In this document: in pieces, positions 7,522-13,936 of the stretch
How positions within the stretch are numbered: position 1 is the first letter of the stretch
How the letters are laid out: each line of letters opens with the position of its first letter
Assembly (NCBI GenBank): GCA_041476545.1
Contig: JBGOTP010000019.1
Location: forward strand, 1 to 26,252
Reading direction: 5' to 3'
Length of the DNA: 26,252 bases
Source of the DNA: JBGOTP01 sp041476545
GTDB taxonomy: Bacteria > Acidobacteriota > Vicinamibacteria > Vicinamibacterales > CAVVIG01
The notes under the pieces: generated by a model
The model's database searches: none
What the model saw: the letters and a program-made list of their open reading frames with translations, nothing else
What the model was told of the DNA's origin: nothing
Program-made: the position numbers and the translations under genes

Positions 7522-8181
7522 ATGCCTCCCCGATACGTCTACTGGACGATTCTCATCGACAATAAACCGACAGCGTTCCGGGCGCAGGACCGGGCGGACC
7601 TTCTCCCGACACTCACGCAATTGCGGCGCACGAACCAGGACGTCGTGATGAAGTACTTCGCGCACGGCCGCGTGTGGGATTCTCAGGAACAAGCCCGCGA
7701 GGCCGGCCGACCCGCGGCCGCCAGAGAGAAACGAGGACGCGATTGGAGACCGGGGGGGCAGCACGCCGATCCTCGCGCACGTTTCGACAAGAACACGTCC
7801 GACAAACCCAGGAGAGATCGAGAAGCCCCAAGTCTCTCCCGGAACAAGTCCGCCGACTCCAAGGCTGCGCCGACCGATCGACGTCCTCCCCAACCGCACG
7901 GCGATCGTCCATGGCGCAAGGATCAATCTCGTAGCGCGCAGGGCTCGCGCCCCTGGCAGGATAAGCCGGGAGCGACGAGCGGCAGACAGCCGTGGGTGCG
8001 CAAACCCGCGGGCGAACACCGGCCGTGGCAGAACAAGCCATCGGCCCCGAGCGGTACGCGACCCTGGCAGGACAAGCCAAGAGCTTCGAGCGGTGAACGA
8101 CGACCTTGGCGGAACAAGCCGCGCGCGTCGGGCGCGCCCAAGATCGGTGCACGGAAGCCCAAGCCTCCTGAGCACGAGTAG
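7522..8181 (+). CDS. Hypothetical protein: small N-terminal domain plus basic RPW repeats
   Basis: The 219-residue product has a folded-looking N-terminus (about 1-60: MPPRYVYWTILIDNKPTAF, then LLPTLTQLRRTNQDVVMKYF and GRVWDS). A long, strongly basic, presumably disordered tail follows. The tail contains about six degenerate repeats of 12-13 residues around R-PW-(Q/R/V)(D/N/R)KP-(A/S/G)-A-SG, between about residues 128 and 207. I do not recognise a family. The charge and repetition suggest nucleic-acid or polyanion binding, which is inference. The start has no strong ribosome site, but the N-terminus looks protein-like from the first residue. Confidence 0.7.
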   Translation: MPPRYVYWTILIDNKPTAFRAQDRADLLPTLTQLRRTNQDVVMKYFAHGRVWDSQEQAREAGRPAAAREKRGRDWRPGGQHADPRARFDKNTSDKPRRDREAPSLSRNKSADSKAAPTDRRPPQPHGDRPWRKDQSRSAQGSRPWQDKPGATSGRQPWVRKPAGEHRPWQNKPSAPSGTRPWQDKPRASSGERRPWRNKPRASGAPKIGARKPKPPEHE

Positions 8182-8193
8182 CCTGCCACCGCG

Positions 8194-8970
8194 ATGCAAT
8201 TTGTAGAGTTTCTGTTTTCGACAGGCGGAGTCATCTGCACCATCGTCGGTGCCCTGTTGTGGATTCGTCTACGGGAGCGTTCAAAAGCGGCGCCACGATT
8301 TCTCGTGATCCTGATCGTCGCGTACGCCGCGGCCGGCGCCTACCCGATCAGCCACAACGCCGGCCGCCTCCTGATGCTCCACTTTCGACCGTTCAGCGCG
8401 TCTGACGCGCCCTCAGGCCGGACCGCGGTCGTCGTACTTGGAACCGGCAGTTTCACGGCGCGCGACTGGGAGGGGAACAACGCATCGATTCCTGACCGAT
8501 CGGGCGCGGCTCGGATCATCGAAGCCGCTCGTGTCTACCGCCTCATTGGCCCCGAGTGGGTGATTAGTTCCGGTGGCCATGTGTACGCCGACGACACCAA
8601 CGCACCGAGCGGTGCAACCATGCGGGACATGCTCGTCAGCCTCGGTGTGCCTGCTTCAAGAATTCTGGTGGAAACCGATTCGAAGAACACGCATGACGAG
8701 GCGGTCATCATTCGGTCGATGCTGAAGTCCGTATCAGTTGAGCACGTGGTGCTGGTCACGGCGGATCTGCACATGCGCCGGTCCCTTGGCGCATTCCGCG
8801 CCCAAGGGATTCATGCCATTCCGGCAATCGCCAGAAGGCCGACTTCCCGCCCGCCGTGGAATTTTCCGTGGCTTCCGAGCGATGCCGGCCTGGCAGAGAC
8901 GGGCGCCGTGGCCCGGGAGGTCCTGGGCATTGGTTACTATGCCCTCCGAGGCTGGTACCGGTTCGCATGA
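8194..8970 (+). CDS. YdcF/SanA-family (DUF218) membrane protein
   Basis: The 258-residue protein has two N-terminal membrane segments (about 8-24 and 36-52) and then a DUF218 domain. That domain begins TAVVVLGTGSFTARD and continues through SGAARIIEAARVYRLIGPEWVISSGG, ILVETDSKNTHDEAVI and VVLVTADLHMRRS. These are the usual strand/loop segments of the YdcF/SanA/ElyC family. Some members affect cell-envelope precursor use or vancomycin sensitivity; the reaction is mostly unknown. The next gene overlaps its stop by ATGA, so the two are translationally coupled. Confidence 0.88.
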   Translation: MQFVEFLFSTGGVICTIVGALLWIRLRERSKAAPRFLVILIVAYAAAGAYPISHNAGRLLMLHFRPFSASDAPSGRTAVVVLGTGSFTARDWEGNNASIPDRSGAARIIEAARVYRLIGPEWVISSGGHVYADDTNAPSGATMRDMLVSLGVPASRILVETDSKNTHDEAVIIRSMLKSVSVEHVVLVTADLHMRRSLGAFRAQGIHAIPAIARRPTSRPPWNFPWLPSDAGLAETGAVAREVLGIGYYALRGWYRFA

Positions 8971-9308
8971 TCACGCATGTCGTTCTGCTCAAACCTCGGG
9001 CCGACCTCACTACCGACGAGCGCCGGGCGTTCGTAGCGGCGTTCGCACACGCGATTCGGGAGATTCCAAGCGTCCGGAAGATCCGGGTCGGCAGACGCGT
9101 TCTGTGCGGCGCCGGTTACGAACTGGGTATGCCCGATACGGGCGACTTCTTCGCGGCGATCGATTTCGATGACCTGAACGGCTTGCAGACCTACCTCCGG
9201 CACGACGCCCATGCGGAAGTCGGCGTCCTGTTCGGTCGTTCGCTCAGTTCGGCGCTCGTGTATGACTTCGAAGTGGGGGGCCTCGAGATGCTCGAGGAGT
9301 GGGCGTGA
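8967..9308 (+). CDS. Dabb (stress-responsive alpha/beta barrel) protein
   Basis: The ATG at 8967 overlaps the YdcF stop (ATGA) and gives 113 residues, normal for the family. It starts MITHVVLLKPRADLTTDE, the typical Dabb opening (HVV-LK), and continues IPSVRKIRVGRRV, with DTGDFFAAIDFDDLNGLQTY and LRHDAHAEV later. The fold is a dimeric ferredoxin-like barrel found in stress proteins and some cyclases; the substrate is unknown here. A longer frame reaching back to 8856 lies inside the YdcF gene and was not used. It converges on the HAD gene with a 1 bp gap. Confidence 0.87.
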   Translation: MITHVVLLKPRADLTTDERRAFVAAFAHAIREIPSVRKIRVGRRVLCGAGYELGMPDTGDFFAAIDFDDLNGLQTYLRHDAHAEVGVLFGRSLSSALVYDFEVGGLEMLEEWA

Positions 9309-9309
9309 T

Positions 9310-10038
9310 CTAGCCTTTCGCCTTTTCTTTCAATCCAAGCAACTGCTTCACGCGTTCCATCGCGCGTGGCTTCTTGGTCGACGCCGAATCCACCTGGACC
9401 AGAACGTCCAGGCACTCCTCGATCGTCTTGACGACCTTGACGCCGAGTCGCCTCACGGCCGGAGGCACTGACTTCTCGTCTTCCCGCCACACCAGAATGG
9501 ATCTGGCTTTCGAGTCGACAAGGACGTCCGTGCAGTTTTCCAGCCGGTCGTCTACCACGACGTCCAGATCGAGGGCCGCGGCAATCAGACCGCGGGATCT
9601 CTGCACCACGTAGACGCTCGGATACTTGAAGCCCTTCGATTCCAGCCATCGCTGCGTCTGGATCTGGGAGGTTGCGCCGGCGCTCTCCGGCCGCTTCGTC
9701 AGGAAGATGATTTCCCATCGCCGCTCCAGGGCGACCGCACCGAGCCTTGCGATGGTCCCCGGCTCGATTTCCGTGAGCTGCTCCCAGAAATCTTCAATCG
9801 TTCCGACGTGCTGCCAGAGCCGGCGCTGCTGCCGGGCTGTCATGGGGACCCGGACCGGCGGTGGCGCACTATCACCGTTCGAACCTTCAGCAGCGAACTC
9901 AGACTGCTCTGAAGAGTCGGGGGGCTCGGACGCGGAAGGAGGTTTGGCCTCTCCCCAAATGATCTCGGCCTGACGCGCCAGCGCCCCGTCCATGTCGGCG
10001 AGGACACCGTCCAGGTCAAATGCAATGCGCAGCGACAT
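9310..10038 (-). CDS. HAD-superfamily hydrolase
   Basis: The 242-residue protein starts at an ATG with GAAGGA about 7 bases upstream. HAD motif I is FDLDGVLADMD (nucleophile Asp 8, second Asp 10). Motif II is probably IIFLTKRPE (Thr about 114). Motif IV is DLDVVVDDRLENC (about 157-168). These support phosphatase-type chemistry, perhaps nucleotidase-like, on an unknown substrate. An acidic Ser/Pro-rich insert (about 30-65) separates motif I from the cap-like helices and is probably disordered. The frame stays open upstream to 10194, but that extension looks non-coding. It lies downstream of the dehydrogenase on the same strand. Confidence 0.82.
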   Translation of the reverse strand: MSLRIAFDLDGVLADMDGALARQAEIIWGEAKPPSASEPPDSSEQSEFAAEGSNGDSAPPPVRVPMTARQQRRLWQHVGTIEDFWEQLTEIEPGTIARLGAVALERRWEIIFLTKRPESAGATSQIQTQRWLESKGFKYPSVYVVQRSRGLIAAALDLDVVVDDRLENCTDVLVDSKARSILVWREDEKSVPPAVRRLGVKVVKTIEECLDVLVQVDSASTKKPRAMERVKQLLGLKEKAKG

Positions 10039-10052
10039 CCGGATTCCTTCGG

Positions 10053-10079
10053 GGAGCCGCCGGGCCCGCGAACGGCTCC
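10053..10079 (-). other. Stem-loop just upstream of the HAD gene
   Basis: GGAGCCG (10053-10059) and CGGCTCC (10073-10079) form a perfect 7 bp stem with a 13-base GC-rich loop. On the minus strand it ends a few bases before the HAD ribosome site. No T-run is present. It may stabilise the downstream message or act as a weak barrier between the dehydrogenase and HAD genes. I see nothing else in the 172 bp gap. Confidence 0.4.
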
Positions 10080-10210
10080 TCGCGCACGACGCCAACAGGG
10101 AACACGCGCTCTCGGTTAGCAGCCCGTCGTGAATTCGATCCGCTTGGGACCGGCCGGAAACGTGGTCGCATGTCTTCGACCGGGCCCCTAGCAAAAGTGA
10201 CGAAGTCGCG

Positions 10211-11581
10211 TTAGGCGGTCGACGCCACTTCGTCGGTCAGCGCGCGGCGAGCCCCGCCCAGTCGTACAACGTTCGGTCCGGGGTTCTTGATGGCGTTGCG
10301 GGTATCCACAACGACCTTGGCAGCGCGCTGCATCAGATCGTAGTCGAAAGCGCAGTGATCGGTCACGATCACGATGCAATCAATGGCGCCGGCCGGCACG
10401 TGCCTCAGGTCGACGTGCTCCAGATCCGTGCCATTCGGCCAGGTGCGTCCCGACAGCTTGGGGACGTGGGGGTCCGAATAGGCGAGATCCGCTCCCCGTT
10501 CATGAAGGAGCGACAAGAGGTCCAGGGCCGGAGACTCACGAATGTCGTCGACGTTCCGCTTGTAGGCCACGCCGGCGACGAGCACGCGCGAACCATTCAG
10601 CGGCAACCGGATGCCGTTCAACGCGTCCGCAATCAGCGAGACAACGTGATGCGGCATCGCACCGTTGACCGCGCCCGCCAGCTCAATGAAGCGCGCTTCG
10701 AACCCCGACTGCTTGGCCTTCCACGACAGGTAGAACGGATCGACTGGAATGCAGTGACCGCCAAGGCCCGGACCGGGATAGAACGGCATGAAGCCGAACG
10801 GCTTGGTCGCCGCGGCGGCCACGACCTCCCACACGTCAATCCCGAGGCGGTCGCACATCAGCGCCAGCTCGTTGACCAGGCCAATGTTGACGGCGCGGAA
10901 CGTGTTCTCCAGCAGCTTCACCATTTCGGCCACGCGAGGCGAGCCGACCGGCACGATCGTCTCGATGGCGGATTCGTAAAGAGCCGTCGCGAGCGCCGTG
11001 CACGTCGGCGTCAACCCGCCGATGACCTTGGGGACGTTGCGGGTCTGAAACTTCGGATTCCCGGGGTCGATGCGTTCGGGCGAGAACGCCAGAAAGAAAT
11101 CCTCCCCGCCGCGCAGACCGCCCTGCTCGAGGATCGGGAGCACCAGTTCTTCGGTCGTTCCAGGGTACGTCGTGGATTCGAGGACAACCAGCATCCCGGG
11201 CCGCAGCCAGGCGGCCACCGACTCAGCGGCCGACACGATGAATGACAGATCGGGATCCTTCGTTTTCCGGAGCGGCGTGGGCACGCAGATAGTCACCGTG
11301 TCAACGTCCGCCAGCACGCTCAGGTCGACCGAGGCGCGCAATCGTCCCTGCGCGCGCAGTTCGCTCACGTCGTGCGACGGGACATCGTCGATGTAGGACT
11401 CCCCCGCGTTGATCGCGTCGACCTTCTTCGGATCGAGGTCTATACCGGTCGTCACGAAGCCGGCCCGCCCGAATTCGACAGCGAGCGGCAGGCCGACGTA
11501 CCCAAGTCCGATCACGCCCGTTCTGGCGCGCCGGGAACGAATCGAGTCGAGGAGCAGATCGGCAACGGGCGACGGCTTCAT
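10211..11581 (-). CDS. UDP-sugar (UDP-HexNAc/UDP-glucose type) 6-dehydrogenase
   Basis: This is a nucleotide-sugar dehydrogenase that oxidises C6 of a UDP-sugar to the uronic acid with two NAD+. It has a Rossmann GVIGLGYVGLPLAVEFGRAG near the N-terminus. The central part has ESTTYPGTTEELV, AFSPERIDPGN and KLLENTFRAVNIGLVNELA. The catalytic Cys is about 277 in GLGGHCIPVDPFYL. The C-terminal domain has GVAYKRNVDDIRESP. The pattern is closer to the WbpA/WecC group than to UDP-glucose dehydrogenase, but the substrate is not certain. I start at the ATG at 11581 because AAGGGAG precedes it; a start at 11632 is open but less supported. A sigma-54-like promoter lies just upstream. It should supply uronic-acid sugars for a polysaccharide. 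Confidence 0.92.
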   Translation of the reverse strand: MKPSPVADLLLDSIRSRRARTGVIGLGYVGLPLAVEFGRAGFVTTGIDLDPKKVDAINAGESYIDDVPSHDVSELRAQGRLRASVDLSVLADVDTVTICVPTPLRKTKDPDLSFIVSAAESVAAWLRPGMLVVLESTTYPGTTEELVLPILEQGGLRGGEDFFLAFSPERIDPGNPKFQTRNVPKVIGGLTPTCTALATALYESAIETIVPVGSPRVAEMVKLLENTFRAVNIGLVNELALMCDRLGIDVWEVVAAAATKPFGFMPFYPGPGLGGHCIPVDPFYLSWKAKQSGFEARFIELAGAVNGAMPHHVVSLIADALNGIRLPLNGSRVLVAGVAYKRNVDDIRESPALDLLSLLHERGADLAYSDPHVPKLSGRTWPNGTDLEHVDLRHVPAGAIDCIVIVTDHCAFDYDLMQRAAKVVVDTRNAIKNPGPNVVRLGGARRALTDEVASTA

Positions 11582-11616
11582 ATCTGGGGGACTCCCTTCA
11601 GTTGCCGCAGTCACTC

Positions 11617-11631
11617 GCAAGATGCCGGCCA
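11617..11631 (-). promoter_or_regulatory. Sigma-54-type promoter for the nucleotide-sugar dehydrogenase
   Basis: The minus strand reads TGGCCGGCATCTTGC, with GG and GC separated by exactly 10 bases and near-consensus TGGC and TTGC boxes. The start of transcription would be near 11605, about 24 bases before the ATG, which leaves room for the AAGGGAG ribosome site. Confidence 0.6.
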
Positions 11632-11728
11632 CCTACAGACGTCAAAGATGTGCAGAACCGATGATGTTGTCTGCTATGAAGAGGCCTTTGGTCGCACTTA
11701 GTCCGTCCGGGAAGTCGCAAGAGAATTC

Positions 11729-11740
11729 ATCTGCCAGACA
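11729..11740. promoter_or_regulatory. Candidate enhancer dyad between two sigma-54 promoters
   Basis: ATCTGCCAGACA contains the dyad TCTG-C-CAGA. It lies about 125 bases upstream of one predicted transcription start and about 95 upstream of the other, a usual distance for activator sites. The same 12 bases occur inverted at 15949-15960 upstream of the membrane kinase. A 12-base match alone can arise by chance in a window this size. Confidence 0.35.
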
Positions 11741-11801
11741 GAATTGCCAATTTCTCACACATTCCGATGGTCCTGCCGCCCTGCTCCGGGGGTTCTCAAC
11801 T

Positions 11802-11817
11802 CGGCAACACGATTGCA
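11802..11817 (+). promoter_or_regulatory. Sigma-54-type promoter for the receiver-PilZ gene
   Basis: The plus strand reads CGGCAACACGATTGCA, with GG-N10-GC spacing, GGCA at -24 and a perfect TTGCA at -12. Only the T before GG is missing. Transcription would start near 11828, about 75 bases before the gene. Confidence 0.55.
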
Positions 11818-11902
11818 GAAGCGTAGGAGACAACTCTTTCGCGTTATTGCACATGAACCTACTGATGATGGGGCCGTCCGGGGTCGTAACCCGAGTCGGG
11901 AA

Positions 11903-12595
11903 ATGTTGAGCAGGGTGAGGTCGCGCATCCTCCTCGTATCGCCGGCTGGGGGCTTGTCATCGACACTGGCGGCACCTCTTTCGGCGGCTGGATATGAGAC
12001 CGTCCTTGCGGCCGACTTCCGCAGCGCCAGGATCGCTCTCAATCAACGGCCAGATCTGGTGATTGCCGATGTCAAACTCGGCGCCTATAACGGCCTGCAC
12101 CTTGCCATCCGCGCGGCGGCGACCTTGACGCCAGCCATGGTGATTGGCGATTCGGACCCGGTTCTGGAAGCGGACGCCGCACGACAGCAGGCGGTCTACG
12201 TGACGACCCCCCTCGATGCGGAGCACATCCTGACTGTCGTCGCAAGGCTCGTGGACATCTCCTGGCAAACCCGCCGCGCCGCGCGAAAACAGGTTCGTGG
12301 ATTGAACGCATTCGCCGACGATCTCGAGGCGCGACTGCTGGATGTGAGTTACCACGGGATGCGACTCGAAGCGGCCGACTCTCGACAGGCCGATCTGCCG
12401 ATGTGTTTCGTCGTACGGTTGCCGCAGTTCAGCTTTACCTGCCACGTTCAACGCGTCTGGACAGCCCCCGCCGCGAACGACCGTGACGGGAGAGTGACGT
12501 GGTACGGCGCTACGGTCTCGGCCGCCGATTCGGAAGGGGTTCTCGCGTGGCGCGATCTCGTGGACGCACTGCCTGGCCTGGCGGCGACCCTGTAG
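11903..12595 (+). CDS. Degenerate receiver fused to a PilZ c-di-GMP-binding domain
   Basis: The 230-residue protein has a receiver-like half (about 8-118) and a PilZ half (about 122-225). In the receiver, the Asp about 56 (DLVIADVKLG) is kept. The acidic pair near the N-terminus is replaced (LLVSPAGG), and the conserved Lys is a Thr (VYVTTPLD), so normal phosphorylation is doubtful. The PilZ half has RRAAR (about 124-128) and DVSYHG (about 147-152), the two c-di-GMP-binding motifs. It is likely a c-di-GMP effector for motility or polysaccharide output. The ATG at 11903 or the GTG at 11915 could start it. It diverges from the dehydrogenase and has its own sigma-54-like promoter. Confidence 0.82.
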   Translation: MLSRVRSRILLVSPAGGLSSTLAAPLSAAGYETVLAADFRSARIALNQRPDLVIADVKLGAYNGLHLAIRAAATLTPAMVIGDSDPVLEADAARQQAVYVTTPLDAEHILTVVARLVDISWQTRRAARKQVRGLNAFADDLEARLLDVSYHGMRLEAADSRQADLPMCFVVRLPQFSFTCHVQRVWTAPAANDRDGRVTWYGATVSAADSEGVLAWRDLVDALPGLAATL

Positions 12596-12599
12596 AGCG

Positions 12600-13721
12600 T
12601 CAGGAGGCCTGGGCCGTGTAGTTGCCTTTGTCATCCCCTTCCCTTTTCAACACGCGAAATCGCTGAAAAGGCAGGTGGCACTGATACTTTCGAAGCACGC
12701 CCATGAACCGCTTGTAGTCGGTGGCGGGCATGTTGAAACAACTCGCCAGGATCTTGTAATTCCCCCGCGTGTGCTCCAGTCCCAGGCGCACGAGTTCCCG
12801 AATATCGTTGCGCGTCAGATCGCGGGCGACAAACGGCTCATACACGACAGACCAGAATGATTCGCCCCCTGTCACCATCCGATCGAACAGCGTCTGAGCC
12901 ACTGGGTGGCCATTGGCCGGCCGCCCTCCTCCAATCGACTGCGCGCTTCGCGCTCCTCGCCAGGATTCAGGCGGCAGATCGTCGACGTCGATCGGTTCGG
13001 TGTGACGACGCAGGATGAGTCGCTCCGCGATATTCCGCAATTCCCGCACGTTGCCGGGCCATCGATAGGCCAGGAGGCAGTGCATGGCATCCGGCGTCAG
13101 CTTCGGCTCCGGCGCGGAGTGGGTGACGGCGAACTCCCTGAAAAAATGCGTCAAGAGTGTCTGGATATCCTCGACACGCTCGCGCAACGGCGGTACCTCG
13201 ACGTGAATGACATTGAGGCGGTAGTACAGATCCTCGCGGAACGTCTTGTCGGAGACGCGTTCGAGCAGGCGCCTGTGCGTCGCCGTGATGACCCGGACGT
13301 TGAGTGGCGCGAGGTGCCGGTCCGCACCGACGCGCTGAATCTCGCCCGTTTCCAGAAAGCGGAGGAGAAGTGCCTGCATTCTCAGGCTCATCTCTCCCAC
13401 TTCATCCATGAAGATGGTGCCGCCGTGCGCCATCTCCAGCCATCCACGCTTGTCGCGGTGCGCGTCGGTAAAGCTCCCCTTCATGTGGCCGAACATTTCC
13501 GTTTCGAGGAGGGAATCAGGAAAACCCGCGCAGTTGATGGTCACGAGCGGCCCCGTGCTGCGGGAGCTGCGACGATGAATCAGGCGGGCGACGATCTCCT
13601 TGCCAACGCCGCTTTCACCCGTGATGAGCACTTTGGCGTCCGATCGTGCAGCGTGCTGAATCTCTTCTTCCACGCCTCGAATGGCGGCGCTAGCGCCAAT
13701 CATGACAATCGTCGGCTCCAT
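12600..13721 (-). CDS. Receiver-less AAA+ activator of the sigma-54 type with altered GAFTGA loop
   Basis: The 373-residue protein starts almost directly with the AAA+ domain: Walker A GESGVGKE (about 35-42), Walker B IFMDEV (about 103-108), FREDLYYRLNVI, the second arginine region PPLRERVEDI, and WPGNVRELRNIAERL. The sigma-54 contact loop reads GSFTDA (about 82-87) instead of GAFTGA. A linker and a C-terminal Fis-like region (about 302-347: LTRNDIRELVRLGLEHTRG, then ILASCFNMPATDYKRFM) should bind DNA. With no receiver, activity may be set by expression, a partner, or ligands. It converges on the PilZ gene with a 4 bp gap and lies downstream of the membrane kinase. Confidence 0.9.
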   Translation of the reverse strand: MEPTIVMIGASAAIRGVEEEIQHAARSDAKVLITGESGVGKEIVARLIHRRSSRSTGPLVTINCAGFPDSLLETEMFGHMKGSFTDAHRDKRGWLEMAHGGTIFMDEVGEMSLRMQALLLRFLETGEIQRVGADRHLAPLNVRVITATHRRLLERVSDKTFREDLYYRLNVIHVEVPPLRERVEDIQTLLTHFFREFAVTHSAPEPKLTPDAMHCLLAYRWPGNVRELRNIAERLILRRHTEPIDVDDLPPESWRGARSAQSIGGGRPANGHPVAQTLFDRMVTGGESFWSVVYEPFVARDLTRNDIRELVRLGLEHTRGNYKILASCFNMPATDYKRFMGVLRKYQCHLPFQRFRVLKREGDDKGNYTAQAS

Positions 13722-13936
13722 CGTGGGTCAAACCTCAAATCGTCGCGACACGTGGTGCCGGTCCCACTAGAAGAAAGTCAACCAGCGTCCGGACTTATCG
13801 GGTCGACGTGCACACTCAGATAGGGTCACGCACACCAGCTGAGTGTGCAGCGGCGTGCAGATTGGTAAGGGTCTAGCCTCGCGTTCTGACGGGAAGATGG
13901 GCCTCTAGAGGTGCGGAGAGTTGAATCAGCGGGCGA
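13722..13936. other. Gap between membrane kinase and AAA+ activator
   Basis: These 215 bases separate two minus-strand genes and contain the long inverted repeat listed below and a CCTCTAGAGG palindrome (13902-13911). On the minus strand GGCACCACGTGTCGC resembles a sigma-54 core but with spacing one base too long. I see no gene here. Confidence 0.5.
13809..13849. promoter_or_regulatory. 11 bp inverted repeat upstream of the AAA+ activator
   Basis: TGCACACTCAG (13809-13819) and CTGAGTGTGCA (13839-13849) are perfect inverted copies with a 19 bp spacer, centred about 108 bases before the activator ATG. Centre-to-centre distance is 30 bases, about three helical turns. It could be an operator, perhaps for autoregulation by the activator. 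Confidence 0.5.

Noticed and set aside
10355..11245. 296-codon open frame on the plus strand
   Set aside because: It is antisense to the nucleotide-sugar dehydrogenase, whose catalytic motifs are intact.
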